The notes beneath the pieces were generated by a model that saw only the letters and a program-made list of their open reading frames with translations, was not told where the DNA came from and ran no database searches. Shown in pieces: positions 1 through 5,561 of a DNA stretch of 6,242 nucleotides; positions within the stretch are counted from its first letter, which is position 1; every line of letters starts with the position of its first letter. Made by a program: the position numbers and the translations under genes. Origin of the DNA: Pedococcus sp. (GTDB lineage: Bacteria > Actinomycetota > Actinomycetes > Actinomycetales > Dermatophilaceae); contig JAICSZ010000141.1 of assembly GCA_025936615.1 (NCBI GenBank), positions 1-6,242 of the forward strand, written 5' to 3'.

Positions 1-590
1 ACCTCCGCGGGAGGCATGCCGTCCTCGCCGTCCTCGGCGGGCTCGCCGGAGCCGTCGGGCCTACCGGTGTCCCGTTGGGCGTCCAGTAGCGTCTGCATCG
101 CCACGTCGGCGAAGGCGAGCGCCTGTTGCACCGCCACGGTGACCAGGGGGCCCGGCCGGTCCTGGTAGACGTCGAGGGCACCGAGCCGGGCGGCGCCGAC
201 CTGCAACGGGAACGCGAACACGGCACGTACGCCGTGGTCCTGTGCGGCGGGAGCGTAGCCGGGCCAGCGGGTGCGGGCCGCCACCGCGAGGTCCGGCATC
301 AGCACCGGTCGACGCGAGCCGTAGGCCTCGAGACAGGGACCCTCGCCCAACGTGAACTGCAGCTCCTCGACCCTCGCGTGGTCCGCGTTCGAAGCGGCGA
401 AGCTGACGTGGGAGCCCCGCGACATCACGCTGATCCCCACGCCGGTCGCGGGGAGTGCAGAGGCCGCCGCCCGACACAGACGCTGCAGCCGGCCGACGAG
501 GTGCGGCTGGTCCTCGGACCTGACGGCCTCGCGGCTCACGAGTGCCCACACCCGGTCCAACGCGTCACTGGAGGCGTCATCGGAGGCCAT
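1..590 (-). CDS. GAF-domain sensor protein, probably GAF-ANTAR type; C-terminus cut off by the window edge
   Basis: 196 complete codons are visible before the left edge. The start is the ATG at 590-588, preceded by AGGGGGG (604-598) with 7-base spacing. Residues about 25-172 form a GAF domain. The stretch LGEGPCLEAY at 81-90, followed by RRPVLMPDL (93-101) and then FAFPLQVGAARLGALDVY (125-142), is the signature of GAF domains in actinobacterial GAF-ANTAR proteins. A flexible acidic Gly/Pro linker (about 173-194) follows, and the frame is open at the edge. In the family, the segment after this linker is usually an ANTAR domain, a small helical RNA-binding module that controls transcription termination; here that is inference because it is not in the window. 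The GAF ligand cannot be deduced. The gene is transcribed away from the dehydrogenase across a long gap, so it probably has its own promoter. It could also be a stand-alone GAF protein. Confidence 0.85.
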   Translation of the reverse strand, partial: MASDDASSDALDRVWALVSREAVRSEDQPHLVGRLQRLCRAAASALPATGVGISVMSRGSHVSFAASNADHARVEELQFTLGEGPCLEAYGSRRPVLMPDLAVAARTRWPGYAPAAQDHGVRAVFAFPLQVGAARLGALDVYQDRPGPLVTVAVQQALAFADVAMQTLLDAQRDTGRPDGSGEPAEDGEDGMPPAE

Positions 591-723
591 CGGCGCGCCC
601 CCCTGGACACAGCGAGCAGCCGAGGACGACCGGGGGCGCCAACAGAGGGGGCGGCATGACCGAGCCTTTCCGGAACCACTGCCGGGGGCTGGGGCAGCCT
701 GGATGTCTCACCTCGAGATGTAG

Positions 724-757
724 TGCCAGTGTACTCGCAGCGAGGGAGGCTCTGGCA
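724..757. repeat. Nested inverted repeat in the divergent intergenic region
   Basis: The outer arms TGCCAG (724-729) and CTGGCA (752-757) are perfect complements. Between them lies a second dyad, CTCGC (734-738) and GCGAG (740-744), separated by a single A. As DNA this could be a paired operator; as RNA it would be a two-tier hairpin. It lies about 135-165 bases upstream of the GAF start codon, so it could sit near that gene's promoter. No regulator can be assigned from the sequence. Confidence 0.35.
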
Positions 758-860
758 TGACTTCAGGACGGCCGGGTACGGAGTCCCCGCTGCCCCGGAC
801 CCTGGCGCGCACGTGGTTTCCAAGCCGGGCCGGTATGGTCCGGCTCCTTCGAGGAGTCCG

Positions 861-1040
861 ATGAACCGCTACACCGCTGAGTCCGCTGCGCAGGACCCGC
901 ACCGGCAGCCCTCGTGCCTCCAGAGGGTGCTCGGTCCCGCACCCCGACCCAAGACCGACCCGACATCCGTCGACACGGGTTGGCACGGATACGACCATTC
1001 CTATGACTCGACCGTGCGGAGTGACACGGAGGGTCGCTGA
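861..1040 (+). CDS. Possible small ORF of 59 codons, unknown
   Basis: ATG at 861 is preceded by GAGGAG (851-856) with 4-base spacing, and the frame runs to TGA at 1038-1040. The product would be 59 residues, hydrophilic, rich in Pro, Asp, Ser and Arg, with no membrane segment, signal peptide or known motif. Third-position GC is roughly four fifths, above background but lower than in the clear genes here. In favour: the ribosome site and the position in a large gap. Against: no recognisable family, a biased composition that arises easily by chance in GC-rich DNA, and overlap with the promoter candidate at 980-1007. I do not recognise it, and chance is the likelier explanation. Confidence 0.18.
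   Translation: MNRYTAESAAQDPHRQPSCLQRVLGPAPRPKTDPTSVDTGWHGYDHSYDSTVRSDTEGR
980..1007 (+). promoter_or_regulatory. Weak sigma-70-like promoter candidate upstream of the dehydrogenase
   Basis: TTGGCA (980-985) and TATGAC (1002-1007) are separated by 16 bases in one of the few AT-richer patches of the gap. The implied start point near 1014 would give a leader of about 140 bases that includes the foldable segment at 1041-1094. The match is moderate, since actinobacterial -10 elements usually end in T. A start nearer the gene, at the GGGTAC hexamer (1108-1113), is an alternative. Confidence 0.22.
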
Positions 1041-1094
1041 GCATTCGACGGTGCTCGCGTGGGTGCCCACGCCTCGACGCCGGTCGACGAATGC
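1041..1094 (+). repeat. Foldable leader segment: nested hairpins upstream of the dehydrogenase
   Basis: GCATTCG (1041-1047) pairs with CGAATGC (1088-1094). Inside this outer stem is a perfect 16-bp inverted repeat, GCGTGGG (1057-1063) with CCCACGC (1066-1072), separated by only TG. The two-base centre makes the inner element a better candidate for a DNA-binding dyad than for an RNA hairpin, whereas the outer arms suit an RNA fold. The block ends 58 bases before the dehydrogenase start codon. Either role is inference. Confidence 0.4.
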
Positions 1095-1152
1095 CGGGCG
1101 TGGGCGGGGGTACGTCGCGCTACCGACGGCGGGACTTCAGAGGAGCTCGGAC

Positions 1153-2340
1153 ATGAAGGCAGTGACCTGGCAAGGCGTCCACGACATGCGGGTGGACGAG
1201 GTTCCGGACCCGCGGATCGAGGACCCCACCGACGCGATCATCAAGGTGACGTCGTCCGGGCTGTGCGGCTCCGACCTGCACCTGTACGAGACGTTGGCAC
1301 CGTTCATGGAACCTGGCGACGTGGTCGGCCACGAGCCGATGGGCGTCGTCGAGGAGGTCGGGTCGAGCGTGACCCGGCTCAGGGTGGGCGACCGGGTGGT
1401 GGTGCCGTTCAACGTGTGCTGCGGGTCCTGCTGGATGTGCGAGCGCAAGCTCTACAGCCAGTGCGAGACGACCCAGAACCACGAGCACGGCACCGGCGCC
1501 AGCTTCTTCGGCTACAGCAAGCTCTACGGTCAGGTGCCCGGCGGCCAGGCGGAGTACCTGCGCGTCCCGTTCGCGGACTTCGCCCCCGTCAAGGTTCCCG
1601 AGGGCCCCTCCGACGACCGCTTCCTCTTCCTGTCCGACGTGCTGCCCACCGCGTGGCAGGCGCTGCAGTATGCCGACGTACCCGACGGTGGCACCCTGCT
1701 CGTCCTCGGCGCCGGTCCCATCGGCGACATGGCCGCGCGGATGGGCGTCCACTCGGGCCACCGGGTCATCTCCGTCGACCGGGTCCCCGAGCGCCTCGCG
1801 CGAGTGAAGGCCCACGGTGCGGAGGTGCTCGACCTCGACGAGGCCGACGAGGTGGGAGGGGTGGCGGACGTCGTCAGGGAGTCCACCGGTGGCCGAGGGC
1901 CGGACGCGGTCATCGATGCGGTCGGCATGGAGGCTCACGGCTCCCCCACGTCCGCCGCTGTGCAGAAGTTCGCAGGGCTGCTGCCCGACGCGGTCGCCGA
2001 GCCGATGATCAAGACCGCCGGCGTGGACCGCATGACTGCCCTCAACACGGCGATCGACGCCGTACGACGCGGCGGGACGGTGTCGATCTCGGGCGTCTAC
2101 GGCGGGGCGGTGGACCCGGTCAACATGTTCCAGCTCTTCGACAAGCAGGTGCAGGTGCGGATGGGGCAGGCCAACGTGCGCGCCTGGACCGACGAGCTCC
2201 TCGGCATGCTCACCGACGGCGATCCGTTCGACGTCGAGTCGTTCGCGACCCACCACCTCCCCCTCGACGAGGCGCCCACTGCCTACGAGCACTTCCAGAA
2301 GAAGGAGGAGGGCATGGTCAAGGTCGTCTTCCGGCCCTGA
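1153..2340 (+). CDS. Zinc-dependent alcohol dehydrogenase, formaldehyde-dehydrogenase-like class (395 aa)
   Basis: This is a medium-chain dehydrogenase/reductase, expected to oxidise an alcohol or aldehyde adduct with NAD(P)+ in the cytosol. ATG 1153 follows AGAGGAG (1139-1145) with 7-base spacing; upstream in-frame ATGs lack such a site and the family's N-terminus begins here. Catalytic zinc ligands are Cys38 (GLCGSD), His60 (GHEPMG) and Asp162 (LSDVLPT). Asp as the third ligand is typical of the formaldehyde-dehydrogenase-like branch. Structural zinc ligands are Cys90, Cys93, Cys96 and Cys104. The Rossmann motif GAGPIG is at 186-191, and Asp209 at the end of the second strand favours NAD+ over NADP+. 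IDAVGMEAHG (254-263) is another hallmark of this branch. Length is normal and the active site looks intact. Enzymes of this class are often annotated as glutathione-independent formaldehyde dehydrogenase, but the actual substrate cannot be read from sequence. It appears monocistronic. Confidence 0.93.
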   Translation: MKAVTWQGVHDMRVDEVPDPRIEDPTDAIIKVTSSGLCGSDLHLYETLAPFMEPGDVVGHEPMGVVEEVGSSVTRLRVGDRVVVPFNVCCGSCWMCERKLYSQCETTQNHEHGTGASFFGYSKLYGQVPGGQAEYLRVPFADFAPVKVPEGPSDDRFLFLSDVLPTAWQALQYADVPDGGTLLVLGAGPIGDMAARMGVHSGHRVISVDRVPERLARVKAHGAEVLDLDEADEVGGVADVVRESTGGRGPDAVIDAVGMEAHGSPTSAAVQKFAGLLPDAVAEPMIKTAGVDRMTALNTAIDAVRRGGTVSISGVYGGAVDPVNMFQLFDKQVQVRMGQANVRAWTDELLGMLTDGDPFDVESFATHHLPLDEAPTAYEHFQKKEEGMVKVVFRP

Positions 2341-2350
2341 CCACGTCGCT

Positions 2351-2378
2351 GCCGCCGGCCGTGCATCCGCGCGGCGGC
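2351..2378. terminator. GC-rich hairpin between convergent genes, possible bidirectional terminator
   Basis: GCCGCCG (2351-2357) pairs perfectly with CGGCGGC (2372-2378) around a 14-base loop. It occupies most of the 39-bp gap between the dehydrogenase stop and the STAS stop, where a shared terminator is expected. Neither side has a T-run, so it would be a hairpin-only terminator of the kind often proposed in GC-rich actinobacteria. Confidence 0.45.
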
Positions 2379-2379
2379 C

Positions 2380-2811
2380 TCACGAGCGGTGGCCCCGGGC
2401 TCCTCCCGCCGGGACGGCCAACGCATGGTCGAGGGTGTCGAACACCGTGACGGCGCGGTCCATCTCGGTGATCTCCAGGATCCTGCGCACCTGGCGCGAC
2501 GGGGACACCAGGCGCACGGCTCCCCCAGCGGCGGCGGTGACCCTGTGGCAGGCCGCCAGCAGCGCCAGCCCACGGGCGTCCATGAACGTGACCCCCCACA
2601 TGTCGACGACGATGACGGCCGTGCCGGCGGACACGAGGATCCAGTCGGTGATCGCGGTGATCTGGATGTCCAGCTCGCCGACGATCTGGAGCACCCACGC
2701 GCTCGCCCCCGTACACAGCCGGACCGACAGCTCGGGCGCGTCCAGGATCAAGGCGGGGGCAGTCCGCAGCGACAGGCCGGGAACAGCCGGCGCGTCTAGG
2801 GATGGGCTCAT
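2380..2811 (-). CDS. STAS-domain protein, anti-sigma factor antagonist type, lacking the phospho-serine (143 aa)
   Basis: Proteins of this fold (SpoIIAA, RsbV) free a sigma factor by binding its anti-sigma kinase and are switched off by phosphorylation of one serine. The start chosen is ATG 2811-2809, with GAGG (2823-2820) 8 bases upstream; an in-frame TTG at 2838 is a weaker alternative. The STAS domain spans about residues 27-135: strand LQIVGELD (41-48), strand AVIVVDMWGVTFMD (65-78), helix GLALLAACHRV (81-91), then strand AVRLVSPS (98-105). At the phosphorylation loop the usual Asp-Ser-Ser/Thr-Gly is Asp78-Ala79-Arg80-Gly81, so Ala replaces the phosphorylated Ser (Ser58 in SpoIIAA, Ser56 in RsbV) and Arg its neighbour. 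It is transcribed divergently from a kinase-phosphatase fusion, its likely partner. The N-terminal 25 residues are a Pro/Ala/Leu-rich tail. It may be a constitutively active antagonist or a STAS protein of another system. Confidence 0.88.
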   Translation of the reverse strand: MSPSLDAPAVPGLSLRTAPALILDAPELSVRLCTGASAWVLQIVGELDIQITAITDWILVSAGTAVIVVDMWGVTFMDARGLALLAACHRVTAAAGGAVRLVSPSRQVRRILEITEMDRAVTVFDTLDHALAVPAGGARGHRS

Positions 2812-2996
2812 AGCAGGCACCTCGCTCGGGTCGAACAACCGATGGCGGGGTCCCGGCCAGGCATCACACGTACTGCTTCCGTCAGTATCCGACCTGGGCG
2901 TCGTCGATGTCCATGCCCGCCGGTGCGTGTCTCAGCCTGTGGGTACGGCATGGTGGCCGCCCCATGGGGTACGTGACCCCGACGTCGAGGAGTGAG
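2812..2996. promoter_or_regulatory. Divergent promoter region of the STAS gene and the kinase-phosphatase gene
   Basis: This 185-base gap must drive both divergent genes. It contains a short dyad, TACTG (2871-2875) and CAGTA (2883-2887), with 7 bases between the arms, placed centrally like a shared operator. On the plus strand GGTGC (2922-2926) and GGGTAC (2941-2946), 14 bases apart, resemble the GGTTT/GGGTAC pattern of actinobacterial sigma-B/F promoters, with one mismatched arm. A start near 2953 would give a leader of about 44 bases to the GTG at 2997. No clear -10/-35 pair is visible for the STAS direction. All of these are candidates only. Confidence 0.35.
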
Positions 2997-4709
2997 GTGT
3001 CGGCATTGCCCGTCCCGCATGCCTTCTCGTTGGTGGCGAGCCCACAGGCGGCGTCGGCGGCCCGACGAGAGGTGCGACGCCTCGAAGACGACCTCCCGTC
3101 GTGGGTCCTCGAGGACGCGGCGGTGATCGTCAGCGAGCTCGTGACCAACGCCGTCCGGTACGGCGACGGCCGCGTCGAGGTCCAGGTGTGGCCGGGGCCC
3201 CGCGTCCTTCGCATCGAGGTGGCGGACGGAAGCCACCAGCTGCCTCAGCTGGTGACGCCCGGCCCCGACGCGGAGGGCGGTCGAGGACTCCAGGTGGTCG
3301 GCGCCCTCGCCACTCGATGGGGCGTCCTGGTCGACGGGCACAAGAGGGGCAAGGTCGTCTGGTGCGAGCTCGACGTCGTCGACCGGGGCGAGAGGGACGA
3401 CGACGAGAGCCTGCGCAACCTGGGACGGGTGCTGGAAGGCGCCGAAGCGGCCTCGCCTGTGGATGCGGTCGGCGCTGTCACGCGAGAGCTCGGGGTCGCC
3501 CTGGGGGCGATCTCGGTGTCGTTCCTCATCGTCGACCTGTCCGGGCGCGGGCTCGTCCGGCTCACGCACGTCCCGCTGGGAGCGACAGCGAACGACGGCA
3601 CGGGGCCGTCCCCGTCGCGCGGGGCGCGCCGCAGCGCCGAGGAGTGGGCGACCGCCGTGCCGTTCGACGGCGGGCCGGCCGAGGAGGCCGTTCGCACCCA
3701 GACGGTCCAGGTGGTGGCGGAGGAGACGGTCGCCGACGGAGCAGCGAGGCGCTCATGGCGCCTGCTCGCGCCCGTGACGGAGCGTGGGGAGTCCGTCGGA
3801 CTGCTGGAGCTGTGCCTGCCGACGCGGCCGACCGACGACGACGTCGGCGAGGTGGCCCGGCTGGCTCACCTGCTGGCCTTCGTCGTGATCGCGAACAGGC
3901 GACACACCGACTTCTTCGAGTGGGGACAGCGCAGCACGAGCTTCAGCCTGTCGGCGGAGATCCAGCAGCGGCTGTTGCCGTCGGCCCGGACGTGCGAGGC
4001 CGGGGCGTTCAGCCTGTCGGGATGGCTGGAGCCGGCGGCCGACATCGCCGGTGACACCTTCGACTACAGCCTCGGCCGTGACGAGCTGTTCCTGTCGATG
4101 ACCGATGCGATGGGCCATGGTGTCAGTGCCGCGCTCACCGCGACGTTGTGCGTGGCGAGCCTGCGCAACCAGCGTCGGAGCGGGGGGTCGGTGGTCGAGC
4201 AGGCGATGGCGACGAACGCGGCGGTGGCCGAGCACGGTGCCCTCCTCGGCGTGGACGACTTCGTCACCGGCCTGGTGGGACGCCTGGACCTGCGCAGCGC
4301 GTCCCTCCAGCTGGTCAATGCCGGCCACGTCCCGCCGTACCTGTGTCGCGGTCGCGACGTCCGCACGCTCGACCTGGCGGCGGATGTCCCCTTCGGCTTG
4401 TTCGCCCGCACCGCCTACACCTCGCACACCCTTCGGCTGCAGCCGGGCGATCGCCTGGTCTTCCTCACCGACGGCATGGTGGAACGCAACGCCGCCCACA
4501 TCGACATGCCCGCCGTGATCGCGCAGACGCGAGGGCTGCACGTGCGAGAGGCCGTGCGGGCACTGGCCGACCGGGTCCTGGAGGTCAGCGGACAGCAGCT
4601 GCGCGACGACGCCACCGCCGTGTGCCTGGACTGGCACGGCGGGCACGGCGCCGACCGCCACGTCGTCAACGGAGCCGACCGAGAACGGGCCAGCGCTGCG
4701 ATGTCGTGA
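2997..4709 (+). CDS. ATP-binding SpoIIE-family phosphatase: HATPase (RsbW-like) - GAF-like - PP2C fusion (570 aa)
   Basis: A cytosolic regulator of the partner-switching type, uniting a candidate serine kinase with a metal-dependent phosphatase. Numbering is from GTG 2997. Residues about 15-128 form an RsbW/SpoIIAB-like ATPase: N-box ELVTNAVRYG (47-56; Glu47 and Asn51), Asp77 in VADGS, and the GGRGLQVVGALA loop (94-105). Residues about 150-305 resemble a GAF sensor. Residues about 318-546 are the SpoIIE/PP2C phosphatase with its metal-binding acidic residues: Asp353 and Asp356 (GDTFD), Asp370 with GHG at 373-375, Asp492 (LTDG) and Asp537/Asp538 (RDDAT). The start is uncertain: GTG 2997 has GAGGAG (2987-2992) only 4 bases away, TTG 3006 has GAGG 8 bases away, and ATG 2964 or 2907 would add 11 or 30 residues that look non-conserved. 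No membrane segments are present. It is divergent from the STAS gene, the likely substrate or partner, and convergent with the next gene 16 bases on. Confidence 0.92.
   Translation: MSALPVPHAFSLVASPQAASAARREVRRLEDDLPSWVLEDAAVIVSELVTNAVRYGDGRVEVQVWPGPRVLRIEVADGSHQLPQLVTPGPDAEGGRGLQVVGALATRWGVLVDGHKRGKVVWCELDVVDRGERDDDESLRNLGRVLEGAEAASPVDAVGAVTRELGVALGAISVSFLIVDLSGRGLVRLTHVPLGATANDGTGPSPSRGARRSAEEWATAVPFDGGPAEEAVRTQTVQVVAEETVADGAARRSWRLLAPVTERGESVGLLELCLPTRPTDDDVGEVARLAHLLAFVVIANRRHTDFFEWGQRSTSFSLSAEIQQRLLPSARTCEAGAFSLSGWLEPAADIAGDTFDYSLGRDELFLSMTDAMGHGVSAALTATLCVASLRNQRRSGGSVVEQAMATNAAVAEHGALLGVDDFVTGLVGRLDLRSASLQLVNAGHVPPYLCRGRDVRTLDLAADVPFGLFARTAYTSHTLRLQPGDRLVFLTDGMVERNAAHIDMPAVIAQTRGLHVREAVRALADRVLEVSGQQLRDDATAVCLDWHGGHGADRHVVNGADRERASAAMS
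4633..4650 (+). repeat. Perfect 9-bp tandem duplication at the end of the phosphatase gene
   Basis: GGCACGGCG occurs twice in direct succession (4633-4641 and 4642-4650). It encodes the short His-Gly-rich turn WHGGHGAD immediately after the last strand of the PP2C domain, where the tail is unconstrained. The unit is a multiple of three and keeps the frame, so it looks like a small slippage event without functional consequence. Confidence 0.6.
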
Positions 4710-4725
4710 CGAACGAGCGCCCGGC

Positions 4726-5424
4726 TCAGCCCTTCGTGAGGCGCACGTAGTCGATGTCGCCGGCGAAGTAGTCGCAGTCGACGTTGTCGCCGTTGCACGC
4801 CGTCTTGCCGCCGATGCTCCACGGCATCGCGTTGTCGAGGCTCCCGGTGTGGTGCGTGCTCCTGCCGGTCTGCTTGCCGTCGACGTACATCGTCACCGAC
4901 GACGCGGTCCGCACGCAGCGGACGGTGTGCCAGGCGCCGTTGTCCATCCGGACCGATCCGGAGCCGGCCGTGGCGGTGCCTGCGGCGGTCTTGAACATGC
5001 AGGTGAGCGACCCCTTGGGCTGCTGCAGCTTCACCTGTCCCCCGGCGCTGGTCGCCTGGCCCTTCTGGAGGACGTTGCCGAAGGCGTGGCTGGTCCGGTA
5101 CCTCATCACGATCGTGAAGCCGCCGCTGCCCGGGTCCAGCGACCCGTCGCCGGCGTCCGGCACCTCGACAAGGGGCTTGCTGCCCAGCGCGGCGTCCTTG
5201 GCCTCGAGCGGGAAGGTGGCATGCCCACTCCCCATGCGCACCAGCGAGCCGACCCGGCCGTTGTGGTGGTGACCGCTCGAGTCCACCGCCACGCTCGCGC
5301 CCTGGGCGTCGTTGAGCTCGAGGTCCAGCACGCCGGTCGAGGCCGCGGCGCCGGTCACCGCCGCGGGACCGGCGAGCATGAGTGCGACGCCGGCCGCGGC
5401 CGCCGAAGCTGAGAGTCTGTGCAT
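4726..5424 (-). CDS. Secreted LamG-like (concanavalin A-like jelly-roll) domain protein (232 aa)
   Basis: ATG 5424-5422 follows AGGGGA (5437-5432) with 7-base spacing. The first 28 or so residues are a signal peptide: MHRLS, a hydrophobic Ala/Val/Leu core (8-22), then a small-residue AAAS region suitable for signal peptidase I. The mature part (about 30-232) is a single LamG/laminin-G-like jelly roll: DSSGHHHNGRVG (48-59) matches the usual DSSG-N-H-G opening, GGFTIVMRYR (101-110) is a core strand, WHTVRCVR (165-172) with MYVDGKQTG (179-187) is the conserved central hairpin, and AGDIDYVRL (221-229) is the closing strand. Four cysteines (142, 170, 210, 217) suggest two disulfides outside the cell. 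Such domains bind glycans or act as accessory modules; none of the catalytic acids of a glycosidase is recognisable, and there is no anchor, so the product is probably released. The ligand is unknown. It ends 16 bases from the convergent phosphatase gene, with no visible terminator between them. Confidence 0.85.
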   Translation of the reverse strand: MHRLSASAAAAGVALMLAGPAAVTGAAASTGVLDLELNDAQGASVAVDSSGHHHNGRVGSLVRMGSGHATFPLEAKDAALGSKPLVEVPDAGDGSLDPGSGGFTIVMRYRTSHAFGNVLQKGQATSAGGQVKLQQPKGSLTCMFKTAAGTATAGSGSVRMDNGAWHTVRCVRTASSVTMYVDGKQTGRSTHHTGSLDNAMPWSIGGKTACNGDNVDCDYFAGDIDYVRLTKG

Positions 5425-5480
5425 GGCGACGTCCCCTGGTCGTGATGCACCGCGTCCGCTTCCCCGCCTGGCGGTGGCCG

Positions 5481-5520
5481 GGACCTCGAGGTCCGGCGGG
5501 CACACCCTAGGCCGATCGGC
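5481..5520 (-). promoter_or_regulatory. Promoter/operator candidate for the secreted LamG gene: -10 element between two perfect palindromes
   Basis: On the minus strand TAGGGT (5509-5504) fits the actinobacterial -10 pattern TANNNT. Upstream of it lies the perfect 10-bp palindrome GCCGATCGGC (5511-5520). Downstream, where transcription would begin, lies the perfect 14-bp palindrome GGACCTCGAGGTCC (5481-5494). No good -35 is seen at 16-18 bases; TTGGTG occurs at 21. The arrangement looks like an operator overlapping the start point, with a leader of about 70 bases. It is an inference from symmetry and position. Confidence 0.4.
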
Positions 5521-5546
5521 ACGCCGGCACCACCAAGGTAAAGAGC

Positions 5547-5561
5547 GCCCGACGCTCGGGC
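5547..5561 (-). terminator. Hairpin terminator candidate downstream of the CGNR gene
   Basis: Read on the minus strand, GCCCGA and TCGGGC form a 6-bp perfect stem with a 3-base loop, followed after GCTC by TTT. It lies 28-42 bases beyond the CGNR stop codon and before the LamG promoter candidate, the expected place for a terminator separating these two same-strand genes. The T-run is short, so termination may be partial. Confidence 0.45.

Larger units (their letters stand above)
591..1152. other. Long intergenic region between divergent genes, with inverted repeats and weak promoter candidates
   Basis: This 562-base stretch separates the GAF gene (minus) from the dehydrogenase gene (plus). 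I see no convincing gene of normal size. Frames open on either strand give low-complexity Arg/Pro/Ser-rich translations with no recognisable motif and with third-position composition close to background. A 34-codon frame from ATG 656 has an AGAGGGG ribosome-site-like sequence, but its third-position GC is low. The region holds a nested inverted repeat (724-757), a doubtful small ORF (861-1040), a weak sigma-70-like promoter (980-1007), a foldable leader (1041-1094) and a GGGTAC hexamer at 1108-1113 that resembles a sigma-B/F-type -10. It must contain the promoters for both flanking genes. Confidence 0.6.

Noticed and set aside
61..549. 162-codon minus-strand frame inside the GAF gene
   Set aside because: Arg/Gly/Pro-rich with no motif. 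The neighbouring frame from ATG 590 gives a clear GAF domain with a ribosome site.
656..760. 34-codon frame with AGAGGGG upstream
   Set aside because: Third-position GC is near background, the product has no motif, and it runs into the nested inverted repeat.
774..779. GGGTAC hexamer as a sigma-B/F-type -10
   Set aside because: No GTTT-like element at the right distance and no gene placed to use it. The hexamer is expected a few times by chance in a window of this composition.
708..1070. Minus-strand open frames of 93 and 120 codons in the 591-1152 gap
   Set aside because: No family resemblance, poor third-position bias and no well-placed ribosome site. Both cross the inverted repeats and promoter candidate.
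1120..2292. 390-codon open frame antisense to the dehydrogenase
   Set aside because: His/Val/Asp/Arg-rich translation without domains. Stop-free antisense frames are expected in GC-rich coding DNA.
1059..2450. Long open frame on the plus strand overlapping the dehydrogenase gene in another frame
   Set aside because: The translation is an Arg/Gly/Pro-rich string with no motif, typical of an out-of-frame reading of a GC-rich gene. The dehydrogenase frame has all zinc and NAD motifs.
2435..2995. Plus-strand open frame antisense to the STAS gene
   Set aside because: No domain visible. The minus strand encodes a full-length STAS domain with a good start.
3753..4661. 302-codon open frame antisense to the phosphatase gene
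   Set aside because: No recognisable domain. The opposite strand encodes an intact PP2C domain with its metal ligands, so this is a shadow frame.
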